Positions 1 through 8,047 of a DNA stretch of 64,000 nt are shown piece by piece. The translations under genes and the position numbers were made by a program. Numbering within the stretch: position 1 is the first letter of the stretch; each line of letters opens with the position of its first letter. The DNA lies in contig CAKOLW010000003.1 of NCBI GenBank assembly GCA_934096405.1, positions 1 through 64,000 of the forward strand, read 5' to 3'. The notes beneath the pieces were generated by a model. That model had not been told where the DNA came from, did no database searches, and worked only from the letters and a program-made list of their open reading frames with translations. This DNA is from an uncultured Bacilli bacterium (GTDB taxonomy: Bacteria; Bacillota_I; Bacilli_A; RF39; UBA660).

Positions 1-43
1 TATCCGAGTTTATGTCTCTTTACATTAATAATAGTATTATTAA

Positions 44-409
44 ATGGAGAAAATTCTAATAGTGATATTAGAAGCACACGATATTAAATCGTGTGAGGTT
101 CACGAAAACGAATTAGATAAAAATTCAGTTGTTTCCAGAATGGAAATAACTGCACCTGACAAATATAAAAGTCATAGAACTGATAAAAAATATATTGATG
201 TATGTAATAAAATTAAAAAAACTTTTGATAGATGCATTACTAAAAATAGTGATGTACTACAAGGATGTGTTTGGAGAATAAATCTTTATGAAGTTGAAAA
301 AATAGAAATATTAAAAGATGATGGACATGTTTATGGTTCTTTAAATTACATCAGAAGTAATGGAAAAAGAATAGATTGGCAAAAAGATTATTATAAATTA
401 TTGAAATAA
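44..409 (+). CDS. Hypothetical protein, 121 aa
   Basis: I do not recognise a family. The protein is soluble and lysine-rich, with no signal peptide or membrane segment. A stop codon lies directly before the ATG and no clear Shine-Dalgarno sequence precedes it, so the true start may be an internal Met (for example near residue 33, Met-Glu-Ile-Thr). The ends of other short frames run into this start from the window edge, so an upstream gene may be cut off at base 1. It ends 14 bases before the rbgA ATG and could be cotranscribed with it. The even composition and the long frame in AT-rich DNA support real coding. Confidence 0.55.
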   Translation: MEKILIVILEAHDIKSCEVHENELDKNSVVSRMEITAPDKYKSHRTDKKYIDVCNKIKKTFDRCITKNSDVLQGCVWRINLYEVEKIEILKDDGHVYGSLNYIRSNGKRIDWQKDYYKLLK

Positions 410-423
410 GGGAGTTGATCAAA

Positions 424-1278
424 ATGAATGAAAATAAAACTAATATAAACTGGTATCCAGGACATATGGCTAAAACTAAGAGAGAAATTAAAGAAAGAAT
501 AGATTTAGTGGATGTCGTAGTTCATGTTGTAGATGCTAGAATACCAAAAAGTTCATTTATAAAAGATATAAATGATTTTACAAAAAATAAAGGAAAAATT
601 ATACTTATGAGTAAGTATGATTTGTGTGATCAAAATGAAACTAATAAATGGGTTAAATATTATGAAAGTCTTGGCTATAAAGTTATTGTTAAAAAGGAAA
701 CAGTAAAAAAAGATTTGATTGATGCTGTAAAAGTTATAATGAAAGATGTTAATGATAGAAGAAAGAAAAATGGATTATTACCTAAAAAGGCTAAGGTAAT
801 GATAGTAGGAGTGTCTAATGTTGGAAAAAGTACTTTAATCAATAAATTAGTTAATAAGAAGGCAACAGAGGTAGGAAATAAACCGGGGGTTACTAAAAAT
901 ATTAATATGATTAAAATTAGTAATGAAATTGATTTAATTGATACTCCTGGAATTTTATGGCCAAAATTTGAAGATGAAGAAACTGCTTTAAATTTAGCTT
1001 CAATGACTATAATTAAAGAAGAGGTTTTACCTATAGATGAAGTAGCTATCTATATTTTAAATAAATTAAGTTTATTGTATCCAAATATTTTGAAAAATGT
1101 TTTTGGTATTGAAACTTTTAATATTGAAAATATAGAAGAAGACTATTTAAAAATATCTAAATACAAAAGTATACCTTTATGTAATAAGGAGATAGATTTT
1201 GATAGAATAAATAATTATATAATTAACTCTATTAAAAATGAAACTATTAAGGGAATTACATTTGATAGAATAAAATAA
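424..1278 (+). CDS. rbgA: Ribosome biogenesis GTPase RbgA (YlqF)
   Basis: This is a circularly permuted GTPase that helps late assembly of the 50S ribosomal subunit. It opens with the family signature NWYPGHMAKT. The G motifs occur in permuted order: a G4-like SKYD near residue 65 (usually NKxD), the G1 P-loop GVSNVGKST near residue 140, and G3 DTPG near residue 180. The C-terminal part is the usual helical RNA-binding region. Length (284 aa) matches Bacillus RbgA. I chose the ATG at 424 because GGGAG lies 9 bases upstream; an in-frame TTG at 415 falls beside that site and is unlikely to be used. Confidence 0.95.
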   Translation: MNENKTNINWYPGHMAKTKREIKERIDLVDVVVHVVDARIPKSSFIKDINDFTKNKGKIILMSKYDLCDQNETNKWVKYYESLGYKVIVKKETVKKDLIDAVKVIMKDVNDRRKKNGLLPKKAKVMIVGVSNVGKSTLINKLVNKKATEVGNKPGVTKNINMIKISNEIDLIDTPGILWPKFEDEETALNLASMTIIKEEVLPIDEVAIYILNKLSLLYPNILKNVFGIETFNIENIEEDYLKISKYKSIPLCNKEIDFDRINNYIINSIKNETIKGITFDRIK

Positions 1279-1280
1279 AG

Positions 1281-1320
1281 TACAAAGTATTGACAAACTA
1301 TACTTTATATGGTACAATTA
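1281..1320 (+). repeat. 40-bp promoter repeat, copy 1
   Basis: This 40-base stretch is identical to 37875-37914. Both contain the complete sigma-A promoter (TTGACA, 17-base spacer, TACAAT) and lie just upstream of unrelated hypothetical genes. Naive gene starts inside this repeat (TTG in the -35 box) are wrong. Confidence 0.9.
1290..1318 (+). promoter_or_regulatory. Sigma-A promoter for the helical-repeat gene pair
   Basis: TTGACA at 1290-1295 and TACAAT at 1313-1318 with a 17-base spacer. Transcription would begin near 1325, about 20 bases ahead of the AAGGGGG ribosome binding site of the gene starting at 1347. Confidence 0.9.
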
Positions 1321-1346
1321 GATTGTTTTTAAGGGGGTATATATAT

Positions 1347-1955
1347 ATGAAAAACGATTTTGTTGTAAAAAGTACAAATTATGGATACTTTAGTAGAGAA
1401 AGGTTAGATAAATTAAATGATGAAATGCAATATTTAAAAAGTAAGTATGGTGTTACTAATCATGTTATATTATCTAGTATTTCAAAAAGAGCATTATATT
1501 CTAAAACTTATAGAGAAGGTAATATCTCTAAAGTTGCTGATTTAATAGCGGGTATATTAAATTGTTATGGATTTTCTACAGATGAAATAGGAGAATTTAT
1601 TTCTAAAAACAAACATATTTTAAATTCTAATTATGCTGATTTTAGATATAGATTAGCATTATTATGTAAAGCTGGTTTATTTGAAAATGCTTTATTCTGT
1701 AATTCATTTGTTTTAACTAATGATTTTACAGCAATGAATTATGGTACAAAAGATTTATATTCTGTTGTAAAATATAGATTAAAAAATAATTTACCAATAA
1801 CTTTAGATAGTTTATGTAATGTTTCAAGTACTGAATTAAAGAATGCTCAAGAAGAATGTCCATTTAATCTTAATGATTTTAAACTATATGACCAAAAAAT
1901 GATGCTTTATTTAAGCAAAAAGAAGTTAGAAAATTCTAAAAAGAAGGTTTTATAA
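1347..1955 (+). CDS. Helical-repeat (mTERF-like) protein, first of a tandem pair
   Basis: A 202-aa predicted soluble, all-helical protein with no recognised catalytic motif. It contains units of the form YGFSTDEIGEFISKNKHIL followed by a second helix pair (LALLCKAGLFENALF). This pattern of about 30-40 residues resembles mTERF or other alpha-solenoid repeats. The downstream protein aligns with it over about 100 residues (GFSxxE, LxKxGLxxAxL, then LY ... NLPxxxDSLxNV-like). The start at 1347 is set by AAGGGGG seven to ten bases upstream; the frame extends further upstream only because it reads through the promoter. It overlaps the next gene by one base (TAATG), so translation is coupled. Function is unknown; nucleic-acid binding is a guess from the repeat type. 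Confidence 0.75.
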   Translation: MKNDFVVKSTNYGYFSRERLDKLNDEMQYLKSKYGVTNHVILSSISKRALYSKTYREGNISKVADLIAGILNCYGFSTDEIGEFISKNKHILNSNYADFRYRLALLCKAGLFENALFCNSFVLTNDFTAMNYGTKDLYSVVKYRLKNNLPITLDSLCNVSSTELKNAQEECPFNLNDFKLYDQKMMLYLSKKKLENSKKKVL

Positions 1956-2485
1956 TGAGTACTTCTATTCAAACTGAAATTTCTAGGATTAATGAATTGT
2001 TTACTTCTTATGGTTATGATTATAATATTTTAGGAATTGCTAGATTATTTTATAATGATAAGAGTCATACTGAAGGCGATTTAATAAAAAATATATATTA
2101 TAATATAAGATTATTAAAATATGCGGGATTTAGTATGGAAGAGGCGTTAGCATTTTTAATTCAACATAAGAATTTTATGTTTGAAAACATGAATATGTTT
2201 AATTTAAAGTGTGCTATATTAAATAAAGTTGGACTATTAAATGCTGTTTTAAAAAATAATCCAACAATGTTAGGCAGTTTAAATAAGTTAAGTGCTAAAA
2301 GATTATATGCATTATTGTGTTATATAAAGGCTAGAGGTCAAGAAATAAGCTATGAATCTTTATCTAATGTAAATTTACCAGTTCAATCTATGGATAGATT
2401 GGCTGAACAATATAATTTAAATGATGAAGTGAATTCTGTATTAGTTAAAAAATTAAATTCTGATATTGAGCATTGTTTGCAATAA
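1955..2485 (+). CDS. Helical-repeat (mTERF-like) protein, second of a tandem pair
   Basis: A 176-aa paralogue of the preceding protein. Residues about 40-140 carry the same helical units (YAGFSMEEALAFLIQHKNF, LNKVGLLNAVL, then a final YESLSNVNLP block that matches its neighbour). It is predicted soluble, with no signal peptide. The ATG overlaps the previous stop by one base. The pair probably arose by duplication and may act together. No specific function can be assigned from sequence. Confidence 0.72.
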   Translation: MSTSIQTEISRINELFTSYGYDYNILGIARLFYNDKSHTEGDLIKNIYYNIRLLKYAGFSMEEALAFLIQHKNFMFENMNMFNLKCAILNKVGLLNAVLKNNPTMLGSLNKLSAKRLYALLCYIKARGQEISYESLSNVNLPVQSMDRLAEQYNLNDEVNSVLVKKLNSDIEHCLQ

Positions 2486-2491
2486 ATAAAA

Positions 2492-2517
2492 GGGTGATAA
2501 AAATTTATCACTCTTTT
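2492..2517. terminator. Bidirectional hairpin terminator between convergent genes
   Basis: GGGTGATAAA (2492-2501) pairs with TTTATCACTC (2504-2513) with one mismatch. It is followed by TTTT on the + strand and preceded by AAAA, so it can serve both directions. It overlaps the stop of the minus-strand gene at 2508. Confidence 0.8.
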
Positions 2518-3002
2518 ACATATCTATTTAAGTTTAATTTAACCACATATTTATTATTTTTTGATGTATAACTGATGCCTTGTTCAAAACTAAATGATAG
2601 GGCTTTACCACTAGTAAAATATTCAAATGTGGATTTTTCTTCTTGTCCTTTGTAAATAGCAATAGAATCCGCTAGAATCATTATAACCATTTTAGCATCA
2701 CTATCATCTTTATTAATAGTGGTTTCTAAGTAATTATCTTTAACATTAAATTTATATTTTTTTATATCATTATAATTAATTACAATCCTTCTGTTTTTTA
2801 AACTTGCATTAATTTTTGTATTGACTGCATCAAATTCTTTTATAGTTGAATGATTGTTAAAATCCCTTATTATTTCATTTAATAATTCCTTATTATTGTT
2901 AAATTCTTTATTACTGTTTATTAATCCTATAACTCCTAAGAAAATAGAAAATACTAGAATTATTGACCAAAATATAATTCTAAACAAATATTTTTTTTTC
3001 AT
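2508..3002 (-). CDS. Hypothetical membrane-anchored protein, 164 aa
   Basis: One transmembrane segment near residues 8-28 (FWSIILVFSIFLGVIGLI) follows a KKK start, so the rest is probably outside the cell. The remainder is a beta-rich domain of about 130 residues with no known motif and no lipobox cysteine. GGAGG lies 6 bases before the ATG on the minus strand. It is convergent with the helical-repeat pair and divergent from the small gene at 3095. Family unknown. Confidence 0.7.
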   Translation of the reverse strand: MKKKYLFRIIFWSIILVFSIFLGVIGLINSNKEFNNNKELLNEIIRDFNNHSTIKEFDAVNTKINASLKNRRIVINYNDIKKYKFNVKDNYLETTINKDDSDAKMVIMILADSIAIYKGQEEKSTFEYFTSGKALSFSFEQGISYTSKNNKYVVKLNLNRYVKE

Positions 3003-3094
3003 GTTAGCCTCCTATAATAATATTATAAAAGAAATTAGTTTAAAAGAAAAGAATAATATTAAAAAAATGTTAAATACTAATAATAGGTGGTAAA

Positions 3095-3196
3095 ATGAAG
3101 AAAATAAGTGTAAAAGATTTTAAAATTGAATTTGGTTATGAAAAAATAATTAAAAATAAATTGTTAGAAAACTTTAAAAGAACTATTAGGTTTTAA
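3095..3196 (+). CDS. Small basic protein candidate, 33 aa
   Basis: A short frame, MKKISVKDFKIEFGYEK then a lysine-rich helix ending TIRF, preceded by AGGTGG five bases before the ATG. Its TAA (3194-3196) overlaps the complementary stop of the convergent Fic-like gene (3193-3195), an arrangement that fits real compact genes. It is too short to classify and could be spurious. Confidence 0.4.
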   Translation: MKKISVKDFKIEFGYEKIIKNKLLENFKRTIRF

Positions 3197-3564
3197 CTAA
3201 CTCTTTTTCTAAAATTATCTATATCATTTTGTGATAAGTTATCATTAGAAGTATAGTATATTGGAATAACTTTACCATTTATGTCTAATGATTTATTAAA
3301 TTTATTTAAATAATTTTTCAAATAAATTTTTAAAGTTCTGCTGTTACCATCACAAAATGGCTGTAAACATAAAATTGAAGATAAAGTATCTAATAATAAT
3401 TCTTCATTAAGTGTTTGTTCTGAATTTAATTTTTTTAATTTAAATTCTATAGGTTTTAATATTTGCTCATCTCTTATATTAAGATCAATTACATAGTCAA
3501 ATAAACTATTATTTATTATAACTAGTTCATAAAAGTATGGATATTTTTCTTTTAAATTAGACAT
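3193..3564 (-). CDS. Short Fic-like domain protein with degenerate active site
   Basis: A 123-aa protein whose centre reads LQPFCDGNSRTLKIYL. This matches the Fic/Doc signature HxFxDGNGRxxR, but the catalytic His is Gln, the second Gly is Ser and the last Arg is Lys. Fic proteins transfer AMP or other phosphate-containing groups to target side chains; the His is the general base, so this one is probably inactive or acts by binding only. The fold core fits, but the protein is shorter than a normal Fic domain (about 200 aa). It is an orphan minus-strand gene, convergent with the 33-aa frame. The family call is inference from this single motif. Confidence 0.6.
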   Translation of the reverse strand: MSNLKEKYPYFYELVIINNSLFDYVIDLNIRDEQILKPIEFKLKKLNSEQTLNEELLLDTLSSILCLQPFCDGNSRTLKIYLKNYLNKFNKSLDINGKVIPIYYTSNDNLSQNDIDNFRKRVS

Positions 3565-3661
3565 AATGTTTCACCGAAAAATATTGTAACAATTTTTTGG
3601 TTTTTTTTCTACCATTTAATTAAATAATATGGTAAAATAACATCAGAATAGGAAGGGTATT

Positions 3662-4558
3662 ATGAAAGTTTTATGTATAGGACATGCTAGTTATGATATA
3701 TCTATGTATTCTGATGGATTTCCTAAAGAAAATACTAAATATAGACTTAAGGAAAAAAATGAGTGTGTAGGTGGTTCTGCTTTAACAGCTAGTTTATTAT
3801 TAGGAAAATGGGGAGTAGATACATATTATAGTGGCGTTATTGGAAATGATTATTTTGGAGATAAAGTTATAGAAGAACTTAGAAATTCTAATGTAAATTA
3901 TGACTATTTGATTAAATCTGATGATTTAGAAACTACAAAATCATTTATAGTTATAAATAAATATAATGCTTCTAGAACTATATTTAATTCTTATCAAGCT
4001 TGTAATGAATTAGATATAAAATATAATTTTGAACCAGATATTATATATACTGATGGAGAACATTATGATTTAACTATTAAAGCATTTGATAAATATCCTA
4101 ATAGTATTAAAGTAATAGATGCAGGTAAAATAAATGAAAAAGTTACTAAGTTATGTAGTGTAAGTGATTATATAATTTGTTCTAAAGAGTTTGCTGAGTT
4201 AATTAGTAAAATTAGAATTGATTTTGATGATCCAGATACAATAAAAAGTGTAATTAATGAATTAGAAAAATTATATAGTGGTAAAATAATTATTACATTA
4301 GAAAACAAAGGATGTTTATATAAAATTGAAGATAAGATTAAAATAATGAGTGGCATTAAGGTACATGCTATTGATACTACTGGGGCTGGAGATATATTTC
4401 ATGGTGCTTTTATATATGGACTTTCAAAAAAATTAACACTTGAGAAATGTTTAAAGATAGCTAATATTGCTGCTGGATTAAGTGTTAAGAGAAAGGGATC
4501 TTCAAGTAGTATTCCTAATATAATGAAGGTACATGAAATATATGAAAAAAATAAATAA
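3662..4558 (+). CDS. PfkB-family carbohydrate kinase
   Basis: A ribokinase-fold sugar kinase of 298 aa. The N-terminal GHASYD strand and the GG motif (VGGSALTAS) bind the sugar. The C-terminal signature DTTGAGDIFHGAF (about residues 238-250) holds the catalytic Asp and the anion-hole GAGD. The substrate cannot be read from sequence; PfkB members phosphorylate ribose, fructose derivatives, nucleosides or similar. AGGAAGGG lies about 8 bases before the ATG. Its end overlaps the following Smr gene, so the two are cotranscribed. Confidence 0.9.
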   Translation: MKVLCIGHASYDISMYSDGFPKENTKYRLKEKNECVGGSALTASLLLGKWGVDTYYSGVIGNDYFGDKVIEELRNSNVNYDYLIKSDDLETTKSFIVINKYNASRTIFNSYQACNELDIKYNFEPDIIYTDGEHYDLTIKAFDKYPNSIKVIDAGKINEKVTKLCSVSDYIICSKEFAELISKIRIDFDDPDTIKSVINELEKLYSGKIIITLENKGCLYKIEDKIKIMSGIKVHAIDTTGAGDIFHGAFIYGLSKKLTLEKCLKIANIAAGLSVKRKGSSSSIPNIMKVHEIYEKNK

Positions 4559-4835
4559 TAATAATTTTATTGATCCATTTTATACTTTATATAATGTTAT
4601 AGATTTACATGGATTTGATAAAGAATATGCTTTATTTAAGGTAAATGAATTTATTAGTGATAGTCTTAAATTAAAAAAGTATGACTTAATTATAATTCAT
4701 GGAAAAGGGACTGGTGTATTAAAGAATTCTATACATGAGTTTTTAAAACACGATAAAAGAGTTATTGAATATAAAATTGATAATTATAATGATGGACAAA
4801 CTATAGTTAGGTTAGGTGAAATAAATGAAAAATAA
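4533..4835 (+). CDS. Stand-alone Smr-domain protein
   Basis: This 100-aa protein is almost entirely an Smr domain, the MutS2 C-terminal nuclease-like fold. It shows DLHGFDKEYAL at about residue 24 and IIHGKGTGVLK at about residue 55, the two signature motifs. Smr domains nick or bind DNA, or cleave RNA on stalled ribosomes; without MutS2 parts the role here is open. It overlaps the upstream kinase by 26 bases if started at 4533, or by 17 if started at the second ATG (4542), for which AAGG is better spaced. It overlaps the next gene by 11 bases. Confidence 0.85.
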   Translation: MKYMKKINNNNFIDPFYTLYNVIDLHGFDKEYALFKVNEFISDSLKLKKYDLIIIHGKGTGVLKNSIHEFLKHDKRVIEYKIDNYNDGQTIVRLGEINEK

Positions 4836-6279
4836 AAATGGTTTTACATTAGTTGAATTGCTAGCAGTTATTGCTTTAATAGGAGTAATAATGCTTTTAG
4901 TAGCACCTAAAGTTATTAATGTATTTAATGATAGTAAAAAAACTGCTTTTTATGATGAAGTAGTTAGTTTATATAACAATGCTTATACAACTTATGCTAG
5001 TAGATTATCAGAAGGTGATACAAGTAAAAGATATTGTTTAGGAGAAGATGAAACTTTAAATAAGTTAGAAATAAAAGATAAGAATAATTTTTATTATGAT
5101 ATACAATTAAATAATGAAGGAAAAGTAATAAAAATTAAAGTTAAAAATAAGAATTATAATATTTCTATATCTAATAGTAATGGATTAGACAAAAGTGATA
5201 TAAAAGTTGAAAGTGTTCAAGTTAATGATAAAACTCAATATTTAAATTGTAGTGGAGAGGGATTAACTTTGACACAAACTTTGTTAAGAGATAATCCAAT
5301 AGTAAGTGAAAGAACTGATTTTTCACCATATCATGATGAGCCTATCGAAAATGGAACAATTTATAAAACTAATGAAACAGAAGATGGAAGTATAGTATAT
5401 TATTACTATGGTAATATAAACAACAATTGGTTTAAGTTTGCTAATTATTATTGGCGAATAATAAGAACTAATGAAAATGGTGGAATAAGGTTATTATTTG
5501 TAGGAAAGAACCATGATACAATTGATGATAGTAAATTGTATAGTACTACTAGAAAATATAAAGATTTAACTGGTATTTCTTCTGATCCAATGTATGTTGG
5601 ATTTATGTATGGAACAAGTGGGTCTTTAGAAAATAATAGAACAAATGAAAACATTAGTACTATATTAGAAGAGTTAGAATCATGGTATGAAAAAAATATT
5701 TCATATAAATATGAAAAGTATATTAGTATGGATGCAATTTATTGTAATGATAGAAGCATTGGTAGTGGTACTTATTCTACTTCTTCATCCGATTATTTCA
5801 GATATGGTGCTTCTGTTAGATTATCTAATAAAACGCCTTCTTATAAATGTGGAGGAAATGGTAATGGTGGTACATTTGCTACTGCCGGTGATGCTGATAA
5901 GTTTAGTGTAAGTAAAGCTTCAGGAGGAAATGGAGAATTAATTTACCCAATTGCTTTAATAACTTTAGATGAAATAGTTTTTGCTGGTGGTCCATATCCA
6001 AATGTTTGGTATTTTAGTACAAGTACTGGAAATACTTTGATTGAATATTATTCTTGGTGGACTATGACACCTATTAATTGGAACAATGGAAATTCAAGAG
6101 TAGCAGCAATTAATGGTGCAATTTATCCGGGAAGTTTCTCTAGTTTAAACATTGATTCTTCAGGAGGAGATTTGGCTGTTATGAGACCTGTAATTTCACT
6201 AGATAAATGTGTTAAATTAAATGGTACTGGAACTGCAACTGATCCTTATGTCGTTGATGAAGATGCTAGTACTTGTTAG
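4825..6279 (+). CDS. Prepilin-type surface protein with shared hypervariable C-terminal module (paralogue 1 of 8)
   Basis: The N-terminus is a class III (type IV prepilin) signal: GFTLVELLAVIALIGVIML. A prepilin peptidase would cut after the Gly, leaving N-terminal Phe and Glu at position 5 for pilus assembly. A globular region follows, and then the module shared by eight proteins here: LLRDNPIVSERTDF, YYYYGNINNNWFKFANYYWR, RTNENGG, MYGTSGSLE, AIYCNDRS, YPIALITLDE, WWTMTP, RPVISLDKC, GTGTATDPYVVDE. It ends in Ser-Thr-Cys. There is almost no insert between the FKF and YWR blocks, unlike most paralogues. AGGTGA precedes the ATG, which overlaps the Smr gene. No pilus assembly genes lie in the window. 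It is probably displayed on the cell surface or a pseudopilus; the ligand is unknown. Confidence 0.85.
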   Translation: MKNKNGFTLVELLAVIALIGVIMLLVAPKVINVFNDSKKTAFYDEVVSLYNNAYTTYASRLSEGDTSKRYCLGEDETLNKLEIKDKNNFYYDIQLNNEGKVIKIKVKNKNYNISISNSNGLDKSDIKVESVQVNDKTQYLNCSGEGLTLTQTLLRDNPIVSERTDFSPYHDEPIENGTIYKTNETEDGSIVYYYYGNINNNWFKFANYYWRIIRTNENGGIRLLFVGKNHDTIDDSKLYSTTRKYKDLTGISSDPMYVGFMYGTSGSLENNRTNENISTILEELESWYEKNISYKYEKYISMDAIYCNDRSIGSGTYSTSSSDYFRYGASVRLSNKTPSYKCGGNGNGGTFATAGDADKFSVSKASGGNGELIYPIALITLDEIVFAGGPYPNVWYFSTSTGNTLIEYYSWWTMTPINWNNGNSRVAAINGAIYPGSFSSLNIDSSGGDLAVMRPVISLDKCVKLNGTGTATDPYVVDEDASTC

Positions 6280-6289
6280 GAGGTATTGA

Positions 6290-7699
6290 ATGAAGAAAAG
6301 TAAAAAAGGATTTACATTGGTTGAACTATTAGCAGTTATTGCTTTAATAGGAGTAATTATGCTAATAGTTGCACCTAATGTTATAAGATTGTTTAAAAAG
6401 GGAACTAAGTCTGCATTTAAAAATGAAGTATTAACTATATATAATAGTGTGTATCCTACATATTTATCAAGAACTAGTGATGGAGATTATTCAACTAGGT
6501 TTTGTTTTACACATGGTATAGGTGATTCATTGGATGTAGAAAATAAAGAAAATATTTCTTATGACATTTCTATTGATGATGATGGTAATATAACAAAATT
6601 TACTGTTATTAATGATGATTATGTATTTAAAGGAAATAAAATTACTAAAAAAGATATTAAATCAAATAATATTAAAGAAAAAACTAATAGTGATGTAATA
6701 ATATGTGATAATATACCTTTAACATTGTCACAAGCAATGTTGAGAGATAATCCGACAAGAAACGTAAGAAGTAATAATGATGATATAACTGACTTTGTAG
6801 GACTATTTACTGAGAATACTACTGGGACATTGTTTACTTCAACAGAAAGTATAAGTGGAATAACTGATGTGCCACAAGAAGTATACTATTATGCTGGAAA
6901 TACAACAAATAACTGGGTAAAATTCGGAGGATTTTACTGGAGAATAATAAGAACAAATCATGATGGAAGTGTAAGATTACTTTACTCCGGAACAAGCTCT
7001 GATACAACAAACGGTTATATTGGAACAAGTGCATATAATAGTTCAGCTAATAGCACAAAATATGCGGGATATAAGTATGGAGAAGATACTTCTTATGATA
7101 CAATGACAAATAATACAATAGATAGTACAGTAAAAACATATATAGATGCATGGTATAAAAATAATTTAACAAATTATACAAAATACTTGAGTACAAGTGC
7201 AGTATATTGTAATGATAGAGGTATAAGTGGAATATATTCAGCAAGTACTAGATATTATTATGAATCATATACAAGAGCATATTCATATTTAACACCAACT
7301 TATGATTGTTATAATCAAAAAGATGCGTTTAGTGTAGATAATACAAGTGCTAAATTAAATTACCCAATAGCTTTAATGACATTTGATGAAATGTGGTTTG
7401 CTGGAAGTTGGAGAAATCCATCATGGAGTAGTCAATATGCTTGGTTACACACAAATAGTAAAGGAAATTCAATCACAGGTAATACTAGATGGTGGTCTTT
7501 GTCACCTAATCGTTGGGATGGAAAAAATTCTTATCAGTGGAGTTGTGCTTTTGATGGTGATGCATATTTAGCAATGAGTAGTACAAACTCTAATTATGGT
7601 GTCCGTCCTGTAATATCATTAAAATCATGTGCTAAAGTAACAGGAACAGGAACTGCTGATAATCCATATGTAGTGGATGAAAAAAATTCTTCGTGCTAA
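6290..7699 (+). CDS. Prepilin-type surface protein with shared hypervariable C-terminal module (paralogue 2 of 8)
   Basis: This 469-aa neighbour of paralogue 1 has the same prepilin leader (KKGFTLVELLAVIALIGVIM, cleavage after Gly). It lies 10 bases downstream with AGGAGG before the ATG, so the two form one transcript. The shared module is complete: LRDNPTRNVRS, TNNWVKFGGFYWRIIRTN, YCNDRGISG, YPIALMTFDE, WWSLSP, RPVISLKSC, GTGTADNPYVVDE, and a terminal Cys. Much of the mid-module (the TTGTLFTSTESI region) matches the TasA-like paralogue at 21965 almost word for word, although the N-termini are unrelated, which points to module exchange. The stretch after WWSLSP (Trp-, Tyr- and Asn-rich) is unique to this copy. 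Confidence 0.85.
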   Translation: MKKSKKGFTLVELLAVIALIGVIMLIVAPNVIRLFKKGTKSAFKNEVLTIYNSVYPTYLSRTSDGDYSTRFCFTHGIGDSLDVENKENISYDISIDDDGNITKFTVINDDYVFKGNKITKKDIKSNNIKEKTNSDVIICDNIPLTLSQAMLRDNPTRNVRSNNDDITDFVGLFTENTTGTLFTSTESISGITDVPQEVYYYAGNTTNNWVKFGGFYWRIIRTNHDGSVRLLYSGTSSDTTNGYIGTSAYNSSANSTKYAGYKYGEDTSYDTMTNNTIDSTVKTYIDAWYKNNLTNYTKYLSTSAVYCNDRGISGIYSASTRYYYESYTRAYSYLTPTYDCYNQKDAFSVDNTSAKLNYPIALMTFDEMWFAGSWRNPSWSSQYAWLHTNSKGNSITGNTRWWSLSPNRWDGKNSYQWSCAFDGDAYLAMSSTNSNYGVRPVISLKSCAKVTGTGTADNPYVVDEKNSSC

Positions 7700-7702
7700 G
7701 TA

Positions 7703-7731
7703 TTGTAATAGATAAAATAATTTGATATAAT
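7703..7731 (+). promoter_or_regulatory. Promoter of the rimP-nusA-infB operon
   Basis: TTGTAA (7703-7708), a 17-base spacer and TATAAT (7726-7731) lie just after the stop of paralogue 2. The predicted start is near 7738, so the hairpin at 7745-7766 would be in the rimP leader. Confidence 0.75.
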
Positions 7732-7744
7732 TAAGTTACTTGAT

Positions 7745-7770
7745 GAGTGGGACAGAAATCCCACTCTTTA
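7745..7770 (+). terminator. Hairpin upstream of rimP
   Basis: GAGTGGG (7745-7751) pairs perfectly with CCCACTC (7760-7766) across an 8-base loop, followed by TTTAATTT. It probably ends the paralogue 1-2 transcript. Because the rimP promoter lies just upstream, it may also attenuate the translation operon. Confidence 0.75.
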
Positions 7771-7789
7771 ATTTGATAAGGAGGATATA

Positions 7790-8047
7790 GTGAAAGAAAA
7801 GATATTAGAAGTAGTTACTGAGCCATTAAAAACTATTGGTGTAGAAGTAACTGATGTTAAGTTTGAAAAAGAAGATGGAGTAGATACATTATTTATTACA
7901 ATTAATAATGGAAATATAGTTGATACTGAATTATGTGCTAAAGCAAGTGAAATAATTAATCCATTATTAGATACTTTAGATATACCAGAGTTAAATAATG
8001 AATATGTATTAGATGTAGGAAGTGAGGTTTCAGAAGATGAACAATAA
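7790..8047 (+). CDS. rimP: Truncated ribosome maturation factor RimP (N-terminal domain only)
   Basis: RimP assists 30S subunit maturation. The 85 residues match the RimP N-terminal domain: an amphipathic start, GVEVTDVKFEKEDG, a central strand pair, then LCAKASEIINPLLD and EYVLDVGSEV, where typical proteins read LEVSSPG. The C-terminal SH3-like domain of about 65 residues is absent; the protein stops a few residues after the position of the SSPG motif. The start is GTG at 7790 with AAGGAGG about 6 bases upstream. The gene overlaps nusA by 11 bases and leads the conserved operon, so identity is secure although the length is about half the norm. Confidence 0.85.
   Translation: MKEKILEVVTEPLKTIGVEVTDVKFEKEDGVDTLFITINNGNIVDTELCAKASEIINPLLDTLDIPELNNEYVLDVGSEVSEDEQ

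Noticed and set aside
1290..1346. Upstream start of the gene at 1347 (Met-Thr-Asn-Tyr-Thr-Leu-Tyr...)
   Set aside because: This frame begins with TTG of the -35 box and reads through the promoter. The identical peptide appears at 37884 only because the promoter repeat is copied.
2854..3093. 79-aa plus-strand frame opposite the membrane protein gene
   Set aside because: It is antisense to a better-supported minus-strand gene with its own ribosome site, and it has low-complexity composition.
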